Below the pieces are notes generated by a model, which had not been told where the DNA came from, searched no databases, and saw only the letters and a list, made by a program, of their open reading frames with translations. This document shows positions 43,248-56,794 of a stretch of 64,000 nt of DNA, piece after piece. Both the position numbers and the translations under genes were made by a program. Source of the stretch: Rosa chinensis (lineage: Eukaryota > Streptophyta > Magnoliopsida > Rosales > Rosaceae); the NCBI RefSeq assembly GCF_002994745.2, contig NC_037092.1, forward strand, positions 25,879,001 through 25,943,000. The letters are read 5' to 3'. Position 1 is the stretch's first letter. Every line of letters begins with the position of its first letter.

Positions 43248-44382
43248 TATGCCTGGGCATTTTAACCCGAAAATCCGGATCGGACTGGTCCAGACCGCCG
43301 GGATCGGGGCGGGTTTTGGAGAAAAAATGTAAAAATTTAAGGCCCGGACTGTTTAAGAATAAAACGGGCCAGTCCCGGGCCTAAGAGTACACCAGTGTGA
43401 AAGCCCGGATAAAAGCCCGAATAGGTTTTATATGTCATTATGCCATATGTCTTTCTCTTATAGGCTGTACATACAAGCCTAAAGTCGTAGTAGATCATCC
43501 AAAGTCTTCAACTTCTTCATCAGTCTACTTTTCTAATCCGTAGTTGACCACTTGACCCCATTTTTCTCTAACTCAAATTCTCTCTATTCTTCAAAGAACA
43601 AGAACGAAGAATCCTAAATTTCTCTAACCCCAAATTTCCAATCCCAGCCTCTATTCCAAAATCCCAATCCACAGCACAATCAAGGATAGATGACTGCCCA
43701 CCTACTTCCATACCCATCCAGATTTTAATCAATTCGTCGAACCCAGCCTTCAATCCCTTTGTTGAACCCAGATTTCAATCAGTTTATTGAACCCAGCCTT
43801 CAATCCCTCCGTCAAATCGAGATTTCAACCAATTTGTTGAGCCCAGCCTTCAGTCCCTCCATCAAACCCAGGTTCCAATCAATTCGTCAAACCCATTCTT
43901 CAATCCCGTTGAATCCCTTCCTTGACTTCATCAAATATTTGATTTCCCAACCCTATCCTTAACCCCAAGCCTCTTTTTAGAAGAATGAAACCTTGGAACC
44001 CTAATTCCTAAATGGAAACCGCAGCTTCGGTTTATGGGAGTGAGATGGTGGTGGTTCCTGTCATTCCATCCAGTTTAAAGGGTTAGAAAGTTTGAAGATG
44101 GATGCTATTTTCTTCGTTTTGTAGTTAGTTTGTGATTTGTATGATGCGTTAGGCTGTGCTCTAAACCCAAAAAATCAAATCATGATGAAATTGTGGAGAA
44201 GATGAAGCTAAGCCGAACTGAACTTTTGGGCCCGAAAAACTGGGAGGGCTAGCCGGTTCATTCACGGTCCTGGCCTTCCTAGTTCTAAGACTGAAAAATG
44301 TGATTCAAGCCCGGCCTGTTCAATTCATGCTTGGTCCCGGGCTTGCAAATGTCACGTCGGGCTGGGACCGTGCCCAGGCCTA
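43248..44382. mobile_element. Non-autonomous hAT-type element, 1.1 kb
   Basis: The 8-bp direct repeat CACTAAAC stands at 43240-43247 and 44383-44390. Inverted ends are TATGCCTGGGCA and, inward from the right, TAGGCCTGGGCA, followed by GC-rich sub-terminal tracts (cccgg, gggccc), as in the larger hAT element at 10391. No transposase is encoded. A 50-bp minisatellite lies inside. Confidence 0.8.
43733..43912. repeat. 50-bp minisatellite, about 3.5 copies
   Basis: Units of the form ttgaacccagccttcaatcc followed by ctccgtcaaa...gatttcaacca recur with about 85% likeness inside the hAT element. Confidence 0.8.
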
Positions 44383-44390
44383 CACTAAAC

Positions 44391-45157
44391 TGAAGAAAAG
44401 GGGACTGTATGGCTTGCCCGGCTGGCTGAGATAGTTTACCCAAGAGATCGATATAGAAAAAGTCGCTAGGAGGCTTCTATCTGATCATGTCTTTCTCTAA
44501 AGGCCCAACCCGAATTCAAGGAATAGAAAAACAAAAGTTAGTTACCGGATCCCAAGCCTTTCAAATGGTTGTCACTGGCGGAGCATATGAACCCAAACCT
44601 ATCGCATCTAACAATCTTAAATATGGGAGAGTAAAATTTTGGTTTTAGTATTAAACCAGGTTCAACAATTGAAGCCAAAAAAAAACAACAACAACTAAAT
44701 ATGGTAATAAACGGTAAAACATGACCAAATAGTGGAAGAACGTGAAAGTACCACTACTCCGATTACAATATGAAGTACAATATGGGTTCAGGACCATGAA
44801 GTGAGGATCAAGAATACAAACAATATAAATTCTCAAACTCAGGCTGAAAAGAGGGGCAGAATGATGGCTAGCAAGGTAACAAATATCAACTCAATTTAAT
44901 GTTTGACTCATCTTGACTTGACATTGACTCTGGTGTTGGAGTGATTTTCAGTTTTGCAGGTTTCATTTCCTCTTGGTACTTGTTAAGTGTTGTATACCGA
45001 GAGAATAACAAAACAAAATAAGCCCAACAAAACAGAAGCCTGCCCCTTTCCAAAAAAAAAAGAGAAGCGTGCCTAGTCAAAAAATAATAACTCTTCCTGT
45101 TTACTAGAAATAGAAAAATCTAATTTTTTTGGGTCGATATTATCCAATGGAGCCTGC
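44391..45157. other. Intergenic, nothing recognised
   Basis: No gene or clear element is seen between the two hAT elements. Confidence 0.5.
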
Positions 45158-45479
45158 ACCGTGGCTTTAGGGTTATAGGGTGGGCTCGCGAAACTGAAAA
45201 CCTAAAAAAACCGCATCGAAACCCTAACTGAAGCCGAACAAAACCGCACCAAAAAAAAAAACTGAACTGAACTGATTATGTTCGGTTTGGTTTTCAGTTT
45301 CAGGTTGGTATAAACTAACGAACCGAAAATTGAAACCCTGTTCACATATGCCAAAACGACGTCATTTTGTTTTAGGGTTGGAGAACAACTAAGCAACCTT
45401 GAGTCGAATCCCCACAACCTCACTTCCTCAGCCACTCAGCTCTCAGCCCCGACTTTTTCCCTCTTTCTTTTTCCTCTTC

Positions 45480-47074
45480 GTGGGACTCGCCGCTACCAGA
45501 GCCAGGACCGTCTGCCGCCACTCAATTTCGAAGACATGAAGACAGGAACTCACGAAGCCTCCCGAACTCGAAGTCAGCAGCTTTCCATCTTTCAATCTCT
45601 GTCTCTCTTAAAGGTAAGTTCAATTTCGCCTCCGTCTTTGATTTTCACTGATTTGAGATTCTGAGCTGTGTAGCTAGTTGGTCTCTAGTCCTATGTTTAA
45701 AATCTCTAATTGTGTGTGTAGCTAGTAGTTCCCGATTCATTTTGCTTCTCCTTAAACTCAAGTCCTCAGTCCTTACTAGCAGCGCCATCTTGTCTTCTTA
45801 TTTTGTGTTTTTCGACTTCAGAGATTGAAGAAGACTCGGTATTCTTTTCTCCTCCATAGCAGCAAGTCAGCAATGCTTCACTTTTGAATTCTAGGTTAGG
45901 TCTGAACCGATTTCAATTGCTCACAACCAACTGCTGTATTCATTAGGTGATTGCTTCATTGGCTTGTATCCAAAACTCACATTTCTGTTTACTGATAGGA
46001 GTAATCAATAGCTCGAAGTTGTCTTTCCTCTTAGTTCTAAAGGAGTGAACATACTCGTGTTGACTATGTTCCGATTGAAAGGTAACTAAGTTGTGCTTTT
46101 GTGCTTTTGTTTAAGAGATTTCATTGTTTTAATTATATTCTTGCTAATTTTTTGTTCTTCTGTCTAATTTGCATATCAATACCAGGAAACATTATGATGA
46201 GGCAATCTAAATCAACTGCTACTAGTTCTGGTGCTGATCCGAAATCAACTTCATCATCTCAAGTAGCTGACTTGTTTACTACGGGTTTACAATTTTCGAG
46301 AAATTGGATATTTGGATTGGATGTGTTGAGACTTATTGTTGCATTTATAACTTTGAAAACATGCTAGTTTGTGAATTAGAGAAGGTGACTTTTGAGCAAT
46401 CATTCTTCTTTTGTATGTTTATGTGGCAGATTCTATATGTTATAAATGGTTGAGACTTTAAGCTTAGAATTAGCTTGTTGGTATATTAGTTTAAGTGTTC
46501 TTCTGTCCTATTAATACTAAAGGAGCTACTGGTAATCTGGTATATATAGTATATATGTGCTGAAGGATTTGTTGCCTTGTTGGTATAATAGTTTAACTGC
46601 TAGCTGCACTTTGAACTTGAAGTGACTCCCTTTTTTTTTTTTTTTTTGGATTGTTAAATGTTGATGTAAGTAACTAAGTAAGTGTGTTCCATTTATCGGT
46701 TTATTGTTCAAGTAATGCATTTGCTGCACATTTTGCGCATGTTGCTGGTTTGCATGTTTGCAAGGATTTGTTTGACTTGTTGCTGTTTCTTTTTTCTGTT
46801 TTGTTTTCAATTTGTCTTCCTTGTGCAACATGTGATATGCTTTTATGTGCAATCTATATCAGGCTAATAGACTCGAGGATTTGATGGTCAAGGCTAATTG
46901 ATAATATCCATTAGTACATAGGTGATGCGATCTTATATGACAGCTCCTACTTGATAAAAAAAATTATAAGACCCTGCACATTTGCTGCTAAAATATTATA
47001 TATTGTGATCATATATATTGTTTTGCTGCTGGTATTTTTCAGAAATCTATTAGTCGTATTTTTTATCAAAACTG
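45480..47074 (+). other. 5' non-coding part of the hAT element
   Basis: It probably holds the leader and first intron of the transposase gene. A short exon-like frame at 46190-46290 (MMRQSKSTATSSGADPK) may be the N-terminus but cannot be confirmed. Confidence 0.3.
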
Positions 47075-47470
47075 TTTTGCTGCTCATATATACTGTTTCT
47101 GTTTAGCAGTTTCTGTTTTGCAGAATCTGTTATTCTGTTTGCAGTATCTGTTTTGCAGTTTCTCATTGCAGTTTCTGTTTTACTGAAACTGTTTTGCTGT
47201 TTGCTGTTTCTGTTTTGCTGCTCATATATACTGTTTCTGTTTAGCAGTTTCTGTTTTGCAGAATCTGTTTTTCTGTTTGCAGTATCTGTTTTGCAGTTTC
47301 TCATTGCAGTTTCTGTTTTACTGAAACTGTTTTGCTGGAACTGTTTTGCTGTTTGCTGTTTCTGTTTTGCTGGACTGTTTTGCTGCTGTTTTGCTTAGTT
47401 TTGTTGGACTGTTTTGCTGGAATGTTGAATTATTATGGAAATTGAATCAGTTTTGCTGTAAATGCTGTTT
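47073..47470. repeat. TGTTTTGC-rich minisatellite in the hAT intron
   Basis: A higher-order array: two 138-bp units (the anchor gctgctcatatata is at 47079 and 47217) built from shorter 10-14-bp motifs (ctgttttgctg, tttctgttttgcag). Many repeats end in ttgcag, which resembles a 3' splice site, so splicing here could be ambiguous. Confidence 0.85.
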
Positions 47471-49429
47471 TGCAGATCAACACTAGTGTTGGTGAATTGA
47501 CAACACCAATACTGGTGAGAGAAGTAATGCTGCAACTCTGGAAGAAAAAAGAGGAAGTCAAGCAACCGAGCTTGAAGATGACGGAAGTGTGGAAAGCATC
47601 CTTGCTGCATTGAAATGGAAAGAAAGGTCAGATATTTGGAATCATTATGATAGGAAGGTGGTAAATGGTAGAATTAATGATGAATGCAATTATTTCCATA
47701 AAGAATTCTATGTTGATCCTAAGAAGAATGGTACAACCTCTCTTATAAATCATGTAGAAAAATGTCGAAAGTATCCCCAGAATATTAAGATGCTGAAAGC
47801 TAAGAGACAAAAGATTTTTTCTTTTAAAAAATCAACTAGTGAGTTGTGTACTGTAAAATGCACTAAAGAAGAGTTATCCTTGTTATGTGTGGAGTACATT
47901 ATTCTAGATGAGTTACCATTTTCTTATATAAAGGGAGAAGGGTTTAGGCGTTTTATGGGTAGAGCTCTTCTTTATTAGAGAATTTCTTCTTGTAAGACAA
48001 TAGCAAAGGATGTGCATAAGCTTTATTTTGGGGAAAAGAAAAATTTGATGAATCAATTGAGTAGATATAGGTTGTGTCTTACAACCAATACATGGACTTT
48101 TATTCAAAACATTAATTACATGGCTCTCACTGCACATTTTATTGATAATAATTGGGTGTTGCATAAGAGAATTCTTATTTTTTGTGTGATCTCAAATCAT
48201 ATAGGAGAGAGTCTGTAGCTAAGCTTTTGGAGGATTGTTTGTTGGAGTGGATATAGAGAGGATTCTCACAGTTACCGTTGATAATGTTTCGTCAAATGAT
48301 GTTGCATTGAGGGAGTTGAAAAAGTGGATAGGTGATTGGCAGATCTCTAATGCACTTTTGCATGGAGGGAAGAATTTGCATGTGAGGTGTGTAGCCCATA
48401 TTTTAAATTTGATTGTACATGATGGGTTGGGTGTAATGAAGATGACCATTGAGGCCATTTGTAATGCAATGAGGTACATTAGATCCTTCCCACAAAGACT
48501 TTGTTTCATCAAAGAGTGTGTTGAAAGGGTGAAACTAGAGTGCAACGGGCTTGTGATTTTGGATGTCCCTACTAGGTGGAATTCCACATTCTTGATGTTA
48601 GAATGGGCTTTGAAACTCCAAAAAGCCTTTGATAGAATGACAGAAGATGATGCCGGTAATTTTTGGGTATGGCTCCAAGGTGACACGAATGAGAAGCCAA
48701 AAGAAGGGCCACTGGCAAGTGTTGATTAGGAGTATGGGGAGCAATTTGCAGATTTCTTGAGACTATTTTATGAAGTCACTTTAAATGTGTATTGTTCTAA
48801 TTCTTCTACCATTCATAACACTTTTGGTGATTTACTTCATATTTATGGTGTCTTGCAAGAACAATCTAACCTGCAATTGTTGGAGATTGCATTACCCATG
48901 CAAGACAAGTTTAACAGGTATTGAGATAGCTTTGAAAAGTTGAATCCCTATTTGTTCATTGGTATTGTTCTTGATCCACGTCATAAGCTTAAAAAAATTG
49001 TTGATTATTTTGAGATTATTGATGGGGAGAAAAGGTGGAAGCTAACACAAAGAGTGTGAAATATTTCTTGTATGACCTTTACAAGGTGTATGAAGAAGAG
49101 GGAAGTGAAAGTGGTGTTAGTGAGGTTAGTGGTACTCAAGCATCAAATGAGGGGTTGTCTTCTTCAAGTAAAGGTTGTACGGAGTTAAAAAGAAGGTTGA
49201 AAGAGAAGGAGCAAAGGAGAAGAGCAAAGAAAGTCGAGATCATCAACAATGATGTGGATAGATATCTTGGAGATCCTATTGAATGTGATGGTGAAAACTT
49301 TGACTTATTGAATTGGTGGAGGGTGAATGGAGTTTGTAAATATCTCATATTGGCCCGCGTTGCAAAGGAGATTCTAGTTATTCTGGTGTCAACCATAGCT
49401 TCGGAATCTTCCTTTACACTACCAGAAAA

Positions 49430-49706
49430 AAGGTCTTTTACGGCCAACAATGTGCGCCGTAAATGACATTTTATGACCCACAAATGTAGGCCGTAAATGG
49501 ACATGCCATAAAAGACAATTATTATTTACGGCACGCATGAAGTGCGCTATAAATGAGTCACAATGTGCGTCGTAAATGAGTCAAAAGTGTGCCGTAAAAG
49601 AGGAGTACATTTATGGCACACATACCGTGCACGCTGTAAATGAGTCAAATGTGTGCCGTAAAAGAGGTTACATTTACGGCACACATACCATGCACGCCGT
49701 AAATTA
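49430..49706. repeat. Left sub-terminal repeat array of CACTA 1
   Basis: About a dozen copies in both orientations of a 10-12-bp motif, tttacggc(a/g)cacat or gtgcgccgtaaat. A matching array occupies 56795-57065 at the other end. Confidence 0.85.
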
Positions 49707-49739
49707 GGGTTGAAAAAAAAAAAAAAAAAACAAAACAAA

Positions 49740-50309
49740 ACAAAAAATCCACAATTATATATATTATTTCATATTTCTATATTTTGTTAGTAAATAAATT
49801 TCATTTAGATAATTATTTTACATCATATAAAATTTGCTTACAAGCAAAGAAAAATAACCTTCACTACTACTTTACATCCATTTTCTACACTACTTTACAT
49901 TCATTCGCTCATCCACTCTGCAAGATAAGCATATACTATACCAGCTAAAGTAATTTGAATTACCCTCTTCCCACCGAATAACTTGTGTCTTGCAGTCAAC
50001 AATACCAATGGGAGCTGACAAAAGATGCTCCAAGTCCAGCATTCTTTAAGACCCCAAAAAAAACATATGTGATCCCCGTTAATTATCAACTTCATTGATA
50101 GAGCTCAACATAATTGTGGAATATCACGTAACAGTACTCCTCCTATCATTCTGTATAACAGCTACAAAAATCTTATTGAAGACTTATGAATTGCATATCC
50201 AATATCAATTTTCAAAATAGAATGCAAACCAACTTCTAAGCTTCAAAAAACTAATTCAAAGGCTATAAAAAATAGTGATAAGAAAGCAAGCAAATTGAAT
50301 TTGTAATAC
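49740..50309. other. CACTA 1 interior, unassigned
   Basis: A minus-strand frame at 49901-50095 with no recognised motif lies here; it might be another captured exon. Nothing else is seen. Confidence 0.3.
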
Positions 50310-51270
50310 AGGCACTACTACAAAAATTGAATCAGACGATGGCTAAAAATCGTCTGATATGAAGGCAAATCGTCATATATCGAGGCACCGTCTGATGAAG
50401 GTCGATTATAGGGAACCGTCGTGTGAAGGGCTCGGCAGCATGCCAGCAGCCTGTCGACAGCATGCCAGCAGCCTGTCGACAGCATTAGCTATTACATGAC
50501 TATTCTTTAGACGACAGGTGACTTTAGAAACTGTTGTGTGATTGCGATTTAGAGGTCGCTTTATTTTATAGCCATTGTGTGAGTTTTATTCAGACGACAG
50601 TTTTTATTTTGTAGCTATCGTGACTATTGTATACATTCGACCGTTCTTTTGACAAAAAACGTGGTGTGAAGACTAACAATTAAATGTATTTATGCTTTGA
50701 GACGACACATTGAGCTTTTACCATTGTGCTATAACGTGTTGGACAATACTTTTCATTTATTCTTGTTGTCTAATTGTTACAAATGTTCTCAAAAATCAAA
50801 TTAACACAAATCCCACTATATATAAAATGTATTCAGTAAATTGATATCAAAATGGGAGTATCCCTAATCTCCATACATAAAAACACTAAAAGCATTTGGT
50901 CCTTCCATGCATCAAAACCAAGTCTCTTTTATCTAACTCTCATCTTCCTTCCATTTTTGCTGCTTGAAATCAATAGTAATATGCAAAGTAAGGCCAAGAA
51001 TCCCATTTCTTGACTAAGAGGCATCTCTTTGCAACCTCCTGTTGATATCAGCAACTTATTTATAATACATATTCACCATACTCAAAACCGAAGCCTTATG
51101 AATTCCTGCAAAGGAGTACATACATCAGCTACTTATCTTGCATGAGTCCAAGTAGTTACCAGGTTTAATTAATTAAAGAAACTGAGTATTAATGTGTATT
51201 ACACTATTTTAGTATCCCACTATGATGTTAAAGAAACACAGATTGCATAATGAAGATATTGAGATAATTA

Positions 51271-51384
<114 letters not shown>

Positions 51385-51468
51385 TCACTGAGAAATAGCT
51401 CATGCAATATTTGCCATGAAAGGCATACAAACTTGCCATAGCAAGAAAAAATTCCAATTCTATTATAA

Positions 51469-51506
<38 letters not shown>

Positions 51507-51660
51507 CCATCATGATCTAATCAAATCCCATTATAAAAACACATACAGAACACCGAACCCACCGTTTATCTAAACTAGAAAAAACCAACTAAGCAATCAT
51601 ATGCAGGTAAGGTTAGTTAGTTAGTTACAACCATTAGTCAGCTTGAAAGAATCTTTATGA

Positions 51661-51975
51661 TCATATGCTTCTGCATTTTCTAATACCATGTGCTTGAAAG
51701 AATCTTTTTTCAGGATCATAAGCTGCATTTTGTAGTGTAGAGCCTTGTGAATCTGTACTTTGGCTTCCTGGCTCTCTATCACCAAATGCACTTGGAGCTT
51801 CCTTGTTCTCCAATTCTAACCCTTTGTTATTATTTGTAGTGTTTGTGCTTTCATGAAAAGCCACAGGCGGATCTGCAACAAATTCAGTTGTAGCTACCCT
51901 GGCAGCAACCACCACCTCTTTCTCATTTACAAATCTCTGAAACCATAGACATAAGACTAGTTAGACATAAGAATA
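51661..51975 (-). pseudogene. Captured exon of unknown origin
   Basis: An open minus-strand segment reading RFVNEKEVVVAARVATTEF, then a Ser/Asn/Glu-rich stretch (KEAPSAFGDREPGSQS). Composition and openness look coding, but I do not recognise the family. It lies between the GAPDH and SGT1 pieces in the same orientation. Confidence 0.35.
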
Positions 51976-53029
51976 GAATTTGCGTATGTTACTGCTTCTA
52001 TACAGATATAGAAAGTAAGTAAACTTCTCAGATTGAAGGTATAGCTCCAGTTTTAAGAATAAAAATGAAAAATAAAGTAGAAGTTTATTTTAAAGTGAAA
52101 ACACAATTTCAATATACATGAATTACAAATTGAAACACAAGATAAAACTAAATTAATGGAATGGATTCCAAGAAACAAGAAGAACATCATATAATGGTAT
52201 TTTTGAAAATTTTCTAGAACCAAATACTGTAAGAGCAAATCTCTGGATGCTTATGATAACACCAAACAACTGATGAGGTATTAACTTCAGACAATCTAAA
52301 AGAAAAGGCTTTATCATTTTAGCTTAGTCAATTCTGTTCTAATTACAAACTAATGAGGCATGCATTTCTAAGAACTGCATAAATCAAAGTACACACCCAA
52401 TAAGACAGAGAGAGATCCTCAAAGCATTTTTCTTTTGATCTTAACATGCCTAAAGTTTCAAATTTCCAACCATCAACACCTTGAAAAACAAGAACCATAT
52501 GCCAAAACATAATCCACATTTGATCTATTCAAGCAAATTAACTACCATACCATACCATACATTCCAAGTAAAAAACCCTCAACACTATCAAAACCAACCA
52601 CCATTTATGCCAATTATCCTAACCCAGAAACAACCAACCAAGCAACTACATCACACCCACTGAACCCAAAAAGGAAATCCACCCAGAAATTCCAAACCAA
52701 CAAGATCTTACAAGCTTCACAAATTGCAAGACACAAATGAGCCCCAGCTACCCCAGATCTGAAACTCACTTACCAAATGTAGAACCTTCCAAATCTTTAA
52801 ACCAACTTTCCCTGCAAAACACAAATCTAAAAAAAAATTAGACCCAGTAAAACACACAACATAAAAAAGCAACTCCAATCATTACACACATAACATCCAA
52901 TCCACCTCTGAACCAGAAAACCCCAAACCAATCAGTTCACACACAAAAACGCAATTCAATTCCTTCAATTTCAGAAACAAAACAAGAAGATGATGATGAA
53001 GAATATGCGTTGGAAATTGCAAGAGAGAT

Positions 53030-53197
53030 GAGGTTGTTATCGGTGCGATTGTTGGATTTGATGTTGGCCTGAGCGCGGTCGGAGTAGAGCTTGGAGTTGT
53101 TGGAGTTGACGGTGATGGCCTGGGTGTAGAGGTTGACAACAAACTCAAAGTGGTCGTCGATGAAGGCCTTCACTATTTCCCAAATCGAATAACCCAT
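53030..53197 (-). pseudogene. Captured SGT1 N-terminal TPR fragment
   Basis: From ATG at 53197 the frame reads VKAFIDDHFEFVVNLYTQAI, then SKLYSDRAQANIKSNN. This matches the first TPR of plant SGT1, the co-chaperone of HSP90 and RAR1 in disease resistance and SCF function (family pattern AFIDDHFELAVDLYTQAI...LYADRAQANIK.NN). Homology stops after about 50 residues; the CS and SGS domains are absent. The fragment sits nearest the right end of CACTA 2, so it would be the first exon of any chimeric transcript read leftwards. Confidence 0.8.
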
Positions 53198-53220
53198 TAG
53201 GTTTTAGTCGGGGTTTGGCA

Positions 53221-53260
<40 letters not shown>

Positions 53261-54129
53261 TTGGTTGGGGTTTGTAGAAGAAGAGAGAGGGTTTGACGAA
53301 AAAGGATTTGTCGAGTAGAGAGAGAGAGGTCGGGTTTGTCAAGAAGAGAGAGTTTTGGGGTTGCCAGTGAGTGCTGAGTGTGAGGCGAGTCGAGAGAGGG
53401 TTTTGTTATAGGTTTGGATCTGTCGAGACTCGAGAGTGAGGCGCTGTCGAGAGAGGGTTTTGGTTTTGGGTATGTTTTGTTATTTTTTTGTGCAAGGCCC
53501 GACCCTATCAATTTGGACAAGGACTCACACAACAGATTTGTATAAGAATGCGGTCTGAATGTAGTCATTTAAATTTCGGGTTTGTCTCCTATTAATTTGG
53601 CTTCCCTCATTAGGGAGTTGGAGAAAAATTTTGGTGGGATATCTCCCTTCTTTCTATCAAACATATGAATCAGACCACAGTTTTATTGTTTCTCGTCATA
53701 TGATTAATACACATTCAAGGAAAATTTGGGGTTTGAGATCAGGTTTGGCACCATATACATGGTGGGAAACTTGCCACTCAATTTTTTTAGGGTCATACAA
53801 AGGTTTTGTCCTTAAACGTCTTCTGAACTAATTCATAATTCTATATCAGACGACGGATTTTATAAAAATGATGTCTAAAAAAATTAATATCAACCAGATG
53901 ATGGAAAACTATAACGCGTCGTCTGATTCATTTTTTGTAGTAGTGAGGGAAGTAGAGTAACTTGTAACCCAAGCTGTGATTGGGCTATAATTGGCACAAT
54001 TGCCATTGCGGGTTCAACACTATGTGAGAATTTGGTTTCTATTCGGGTCTAATGTGCAGAACCACCATTCTAAGATGCATCATTTGCATTGGGCTACAAA
54101 ATTCTTGGTAAAAATATCTGAATCCAAAG

Positions 54130-55512
54130 TCACAGCTGCTATGCTCATTGGCATTGGTTGAGCCAACAGCCCTTGCATTACTGTCAGTTTGGAGAACTTC
54201 CCAGACTTCATTCATGTTTTTCATGTGTGCCTCAACAAGTCCGGGAACATGATGTCTCCTTTCTCCAGCTTCTCTAATTTCAAGCCTACAAGACATTGCA
54301 GTATTGTTAGATACCATTATCTTGGAATTCACCTCACTTGTAACCTTCATAGCACTGAAAGACGTGGCTCATCAACAGTACCCAACAGATTGGTGGATTG
54401 TTAGAAATGAAAATATAGCAACAAGTACGGAGAAAACATGGATATCACATATAACTCTATCTTCACATTTTAAAAGGAGAGTCATATTAAAGTAACAGAA
54501 AGGATTTCAACTTTGAGATAAAGAAATGAGAGACCATGGTGCTATTCTAACTGCAGTTAAACAAGTGGGAATTCATGAAAAGTAGATTATGCAATGTCTG
54601 AATAGGTAAATGACTTTCCATCTAAACAAGGAGATAAGAGAACCCATATATCAAGAAACATACAAGATTATAACCATATAGTAAGATACAAGCAAGATCA
54701 TATAGAACTTTCAACACATTCATGAAGGGGGAAAATATGAGAAATGTTTAAGGATCTCTTGGACCTTTTGGCAGCTGCTCCCGGCTAATTCCTTGGAACA
54801 AGTAGATCCTGTATTTGCTCGTTGTACACTTCTACAACACTAACAGACACATCATATCTATGCAACTTTTCTTGCTATTTTATTATACAAAACAGTTGCT
54901 CAAGAGTCCTAAAATTGAATCCCCGAGCTTCTTCTGTTCCCTCTATTGTAAAGGTTTTTCCACTTTCAGTTTGCCGGTAAGCAAATATGCAGACATTGTA
55001 CCCATCTAGAACTGAGGTTGCAAATGGAACTGTACCTTCGAAGACATCAACTAATATGACAAACAAAAAGGATGTCTGTTATTCAAAGGTGCTTTTTGTA
55101 CTTCAGTAGATAACCAACAGAAGACTTGCATCATATGCATGTATATATGCATGTACCTTGGTCTGCTTGAGGGCTGAAAACTGTATCAAACTTAAAGGTC
55201 CTTCTTGTAACCCCATTTGACTTGACAGCAAGCTCACCTTCTTTCGCAAATTCAAAGTCAATAGCCATTGAAGCCCCTGCTGAATCTTCCTCAGTGTTTA
55301 GAGGCCTACAGCTGCAAAAGACCCTTATGTTTCCTACAAGAGAGCAAAACTAATGTCAGAAACCCTCTCCAGAATCATAATCGATTGGACCTCTATAGAA
55401 CAACATACACCTAACCTTTCAACTCTAACACCTTGTTGTAAAGTTCTTTACATTCTTTGGCCCCTTTAATAAACTTTGTCTTCAGATCATTATCCAAACT
55501 TACATGCTGATT
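54130..55512 (-). pseudogene. Captured kinesin-14 motor exons
   Basis: Four exon-like blocks in correct order on the minus strand: 55512-55415 (NDLKTKFIKGAKECKELYNK, neck coil); 55333-55157 (NIRVFCSCRPLNTEED, motor start, ending VFSPQAD); 55050-about 54875 (PFATSVLDGYNVCIFAY, altered P-loop RQTESGKT, normally GQTGTGKT); and 54285-about 54130 (HHVPGLVEAHMKNMNEVWEV, switch I region NANEHSS). Splice-site-like borders remain (for example TTGTAG before 55333, GTACAT after 55157). The block before switch I and everything after it (switch II, neck end) is missing. Loss of the first P-loop Gly would impair ATP binding. The donor is a plant C-terminal-type kinesin gene. Confidence 0.82.
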
Positions 55513-56794
55513 TACTGTTGGATTAAAAGACAGGATCAAAAAAGGAAAAACATATATTATATCTCAAAAGATTGGCATTGTCAACTTACAACGTTGGCAC
55601 CTCAGGCTTTTGGCTGATCAGAAGTTTCCAGCTACTCTATCCGTCTAACTTTATACCCTAACAGCTAATGTAACAAAGAACAAGTCATTTATGATGTATT
55701 AATATATTAATCTAGGAGGTGAGACTCTTCTTGAAACAAAGGATGCAGAGGATGATCAAGTTAATAAGGGCAGTCAATCACATACCCACAGACAACCAAC
55801 TTTTGAACATGTCATTAGGCATCAACTCAACTTCAGGACCACAAATTCAACAAAATATCAGCAAGATTTACACCAATTAACAAATAAACCCATAGCACAC
55901 GCGCATTCAACAACACAAGATTCCATGTTTAAGCTTCCATATTGCTAAATGATAAGCTTAAACTACAATCCCAATTGAAAATTATCATGCCTACTATAAT
56001 TTAAGAAAGATAAGAAACTGGAAACTTGACTATCCATGTCCGGGAAAACGGCCCTAAGCTGGTCGATCAAGCACGAAGCAGTAAACGACGTCGTCGGAGG
56101 GGAGAAGCGTAACGGAGAAGAAGAAGAAAAGCAAATTGGTGCGGAGGAGGAGGCGGTGGCAGATTAGCGCTTGGCTTTGGCTCCTAATTTCATGAGTCTA
56201 ACAGTAGCGGCTGCGATCTAGGGGCTCTACTACCACCCTAATGTACTTCTCTGCTGCTCCATTCAACCCAATTGCAATTAAGATCAGCCCAAACAAATTC
56301 ATAAAATCATGGCCAAATTGGGAAGGGAGAGTTGTAGATTGTAATTACCGTGGCAGATGCGAGCTTTGGGATCGAGGCCAAACCTTTGAAAGGTTCGATG
56401 ATGAACTGCTTCTTGCCGGGCTAAGGGGGCTGGGCCTTTTGCAGGACATATTATAGGGCTGGGCACGGCTATCGTCATAGTTGTCCGAGTGGTGGTGGCG
56501 GCGTTGGGAGAGCCAGAGGCAGTACATATCAACGCAGAGAGATCAAATCCAGTTTACAGTGATGGGCTCGCCCTTCCTTGTATGGCTGCCCTCCCGAACA
56601 CTTGACGCTTTGATCTAATCTTGTTTGGAATAAGATAAGAGAACGAGAGAGATGAGAGGTAACTGGGAATTTGGGCGAGGCTGAAGATAAGAAGAGAAAG
56701 TAAGAGATGAGAGAGATTTTCGAATTACGAAGAGGGAAATTAGAATTTGAGCCGAAAATATTAGCGGGCTTTTATGACATTCACAGCGCTCATC
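55513..56794 (-). other. CACTA 1 interior, right part
   Basis: A minus-strand stretch near 56030-56160 (reading SCLIDQLRAVFPDMDSQ) is GC-rich and may be the first exon of the captured gene. The open frames at 56241-56532 have no motif. Nothing else is recognised. Confidence 0.35.
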
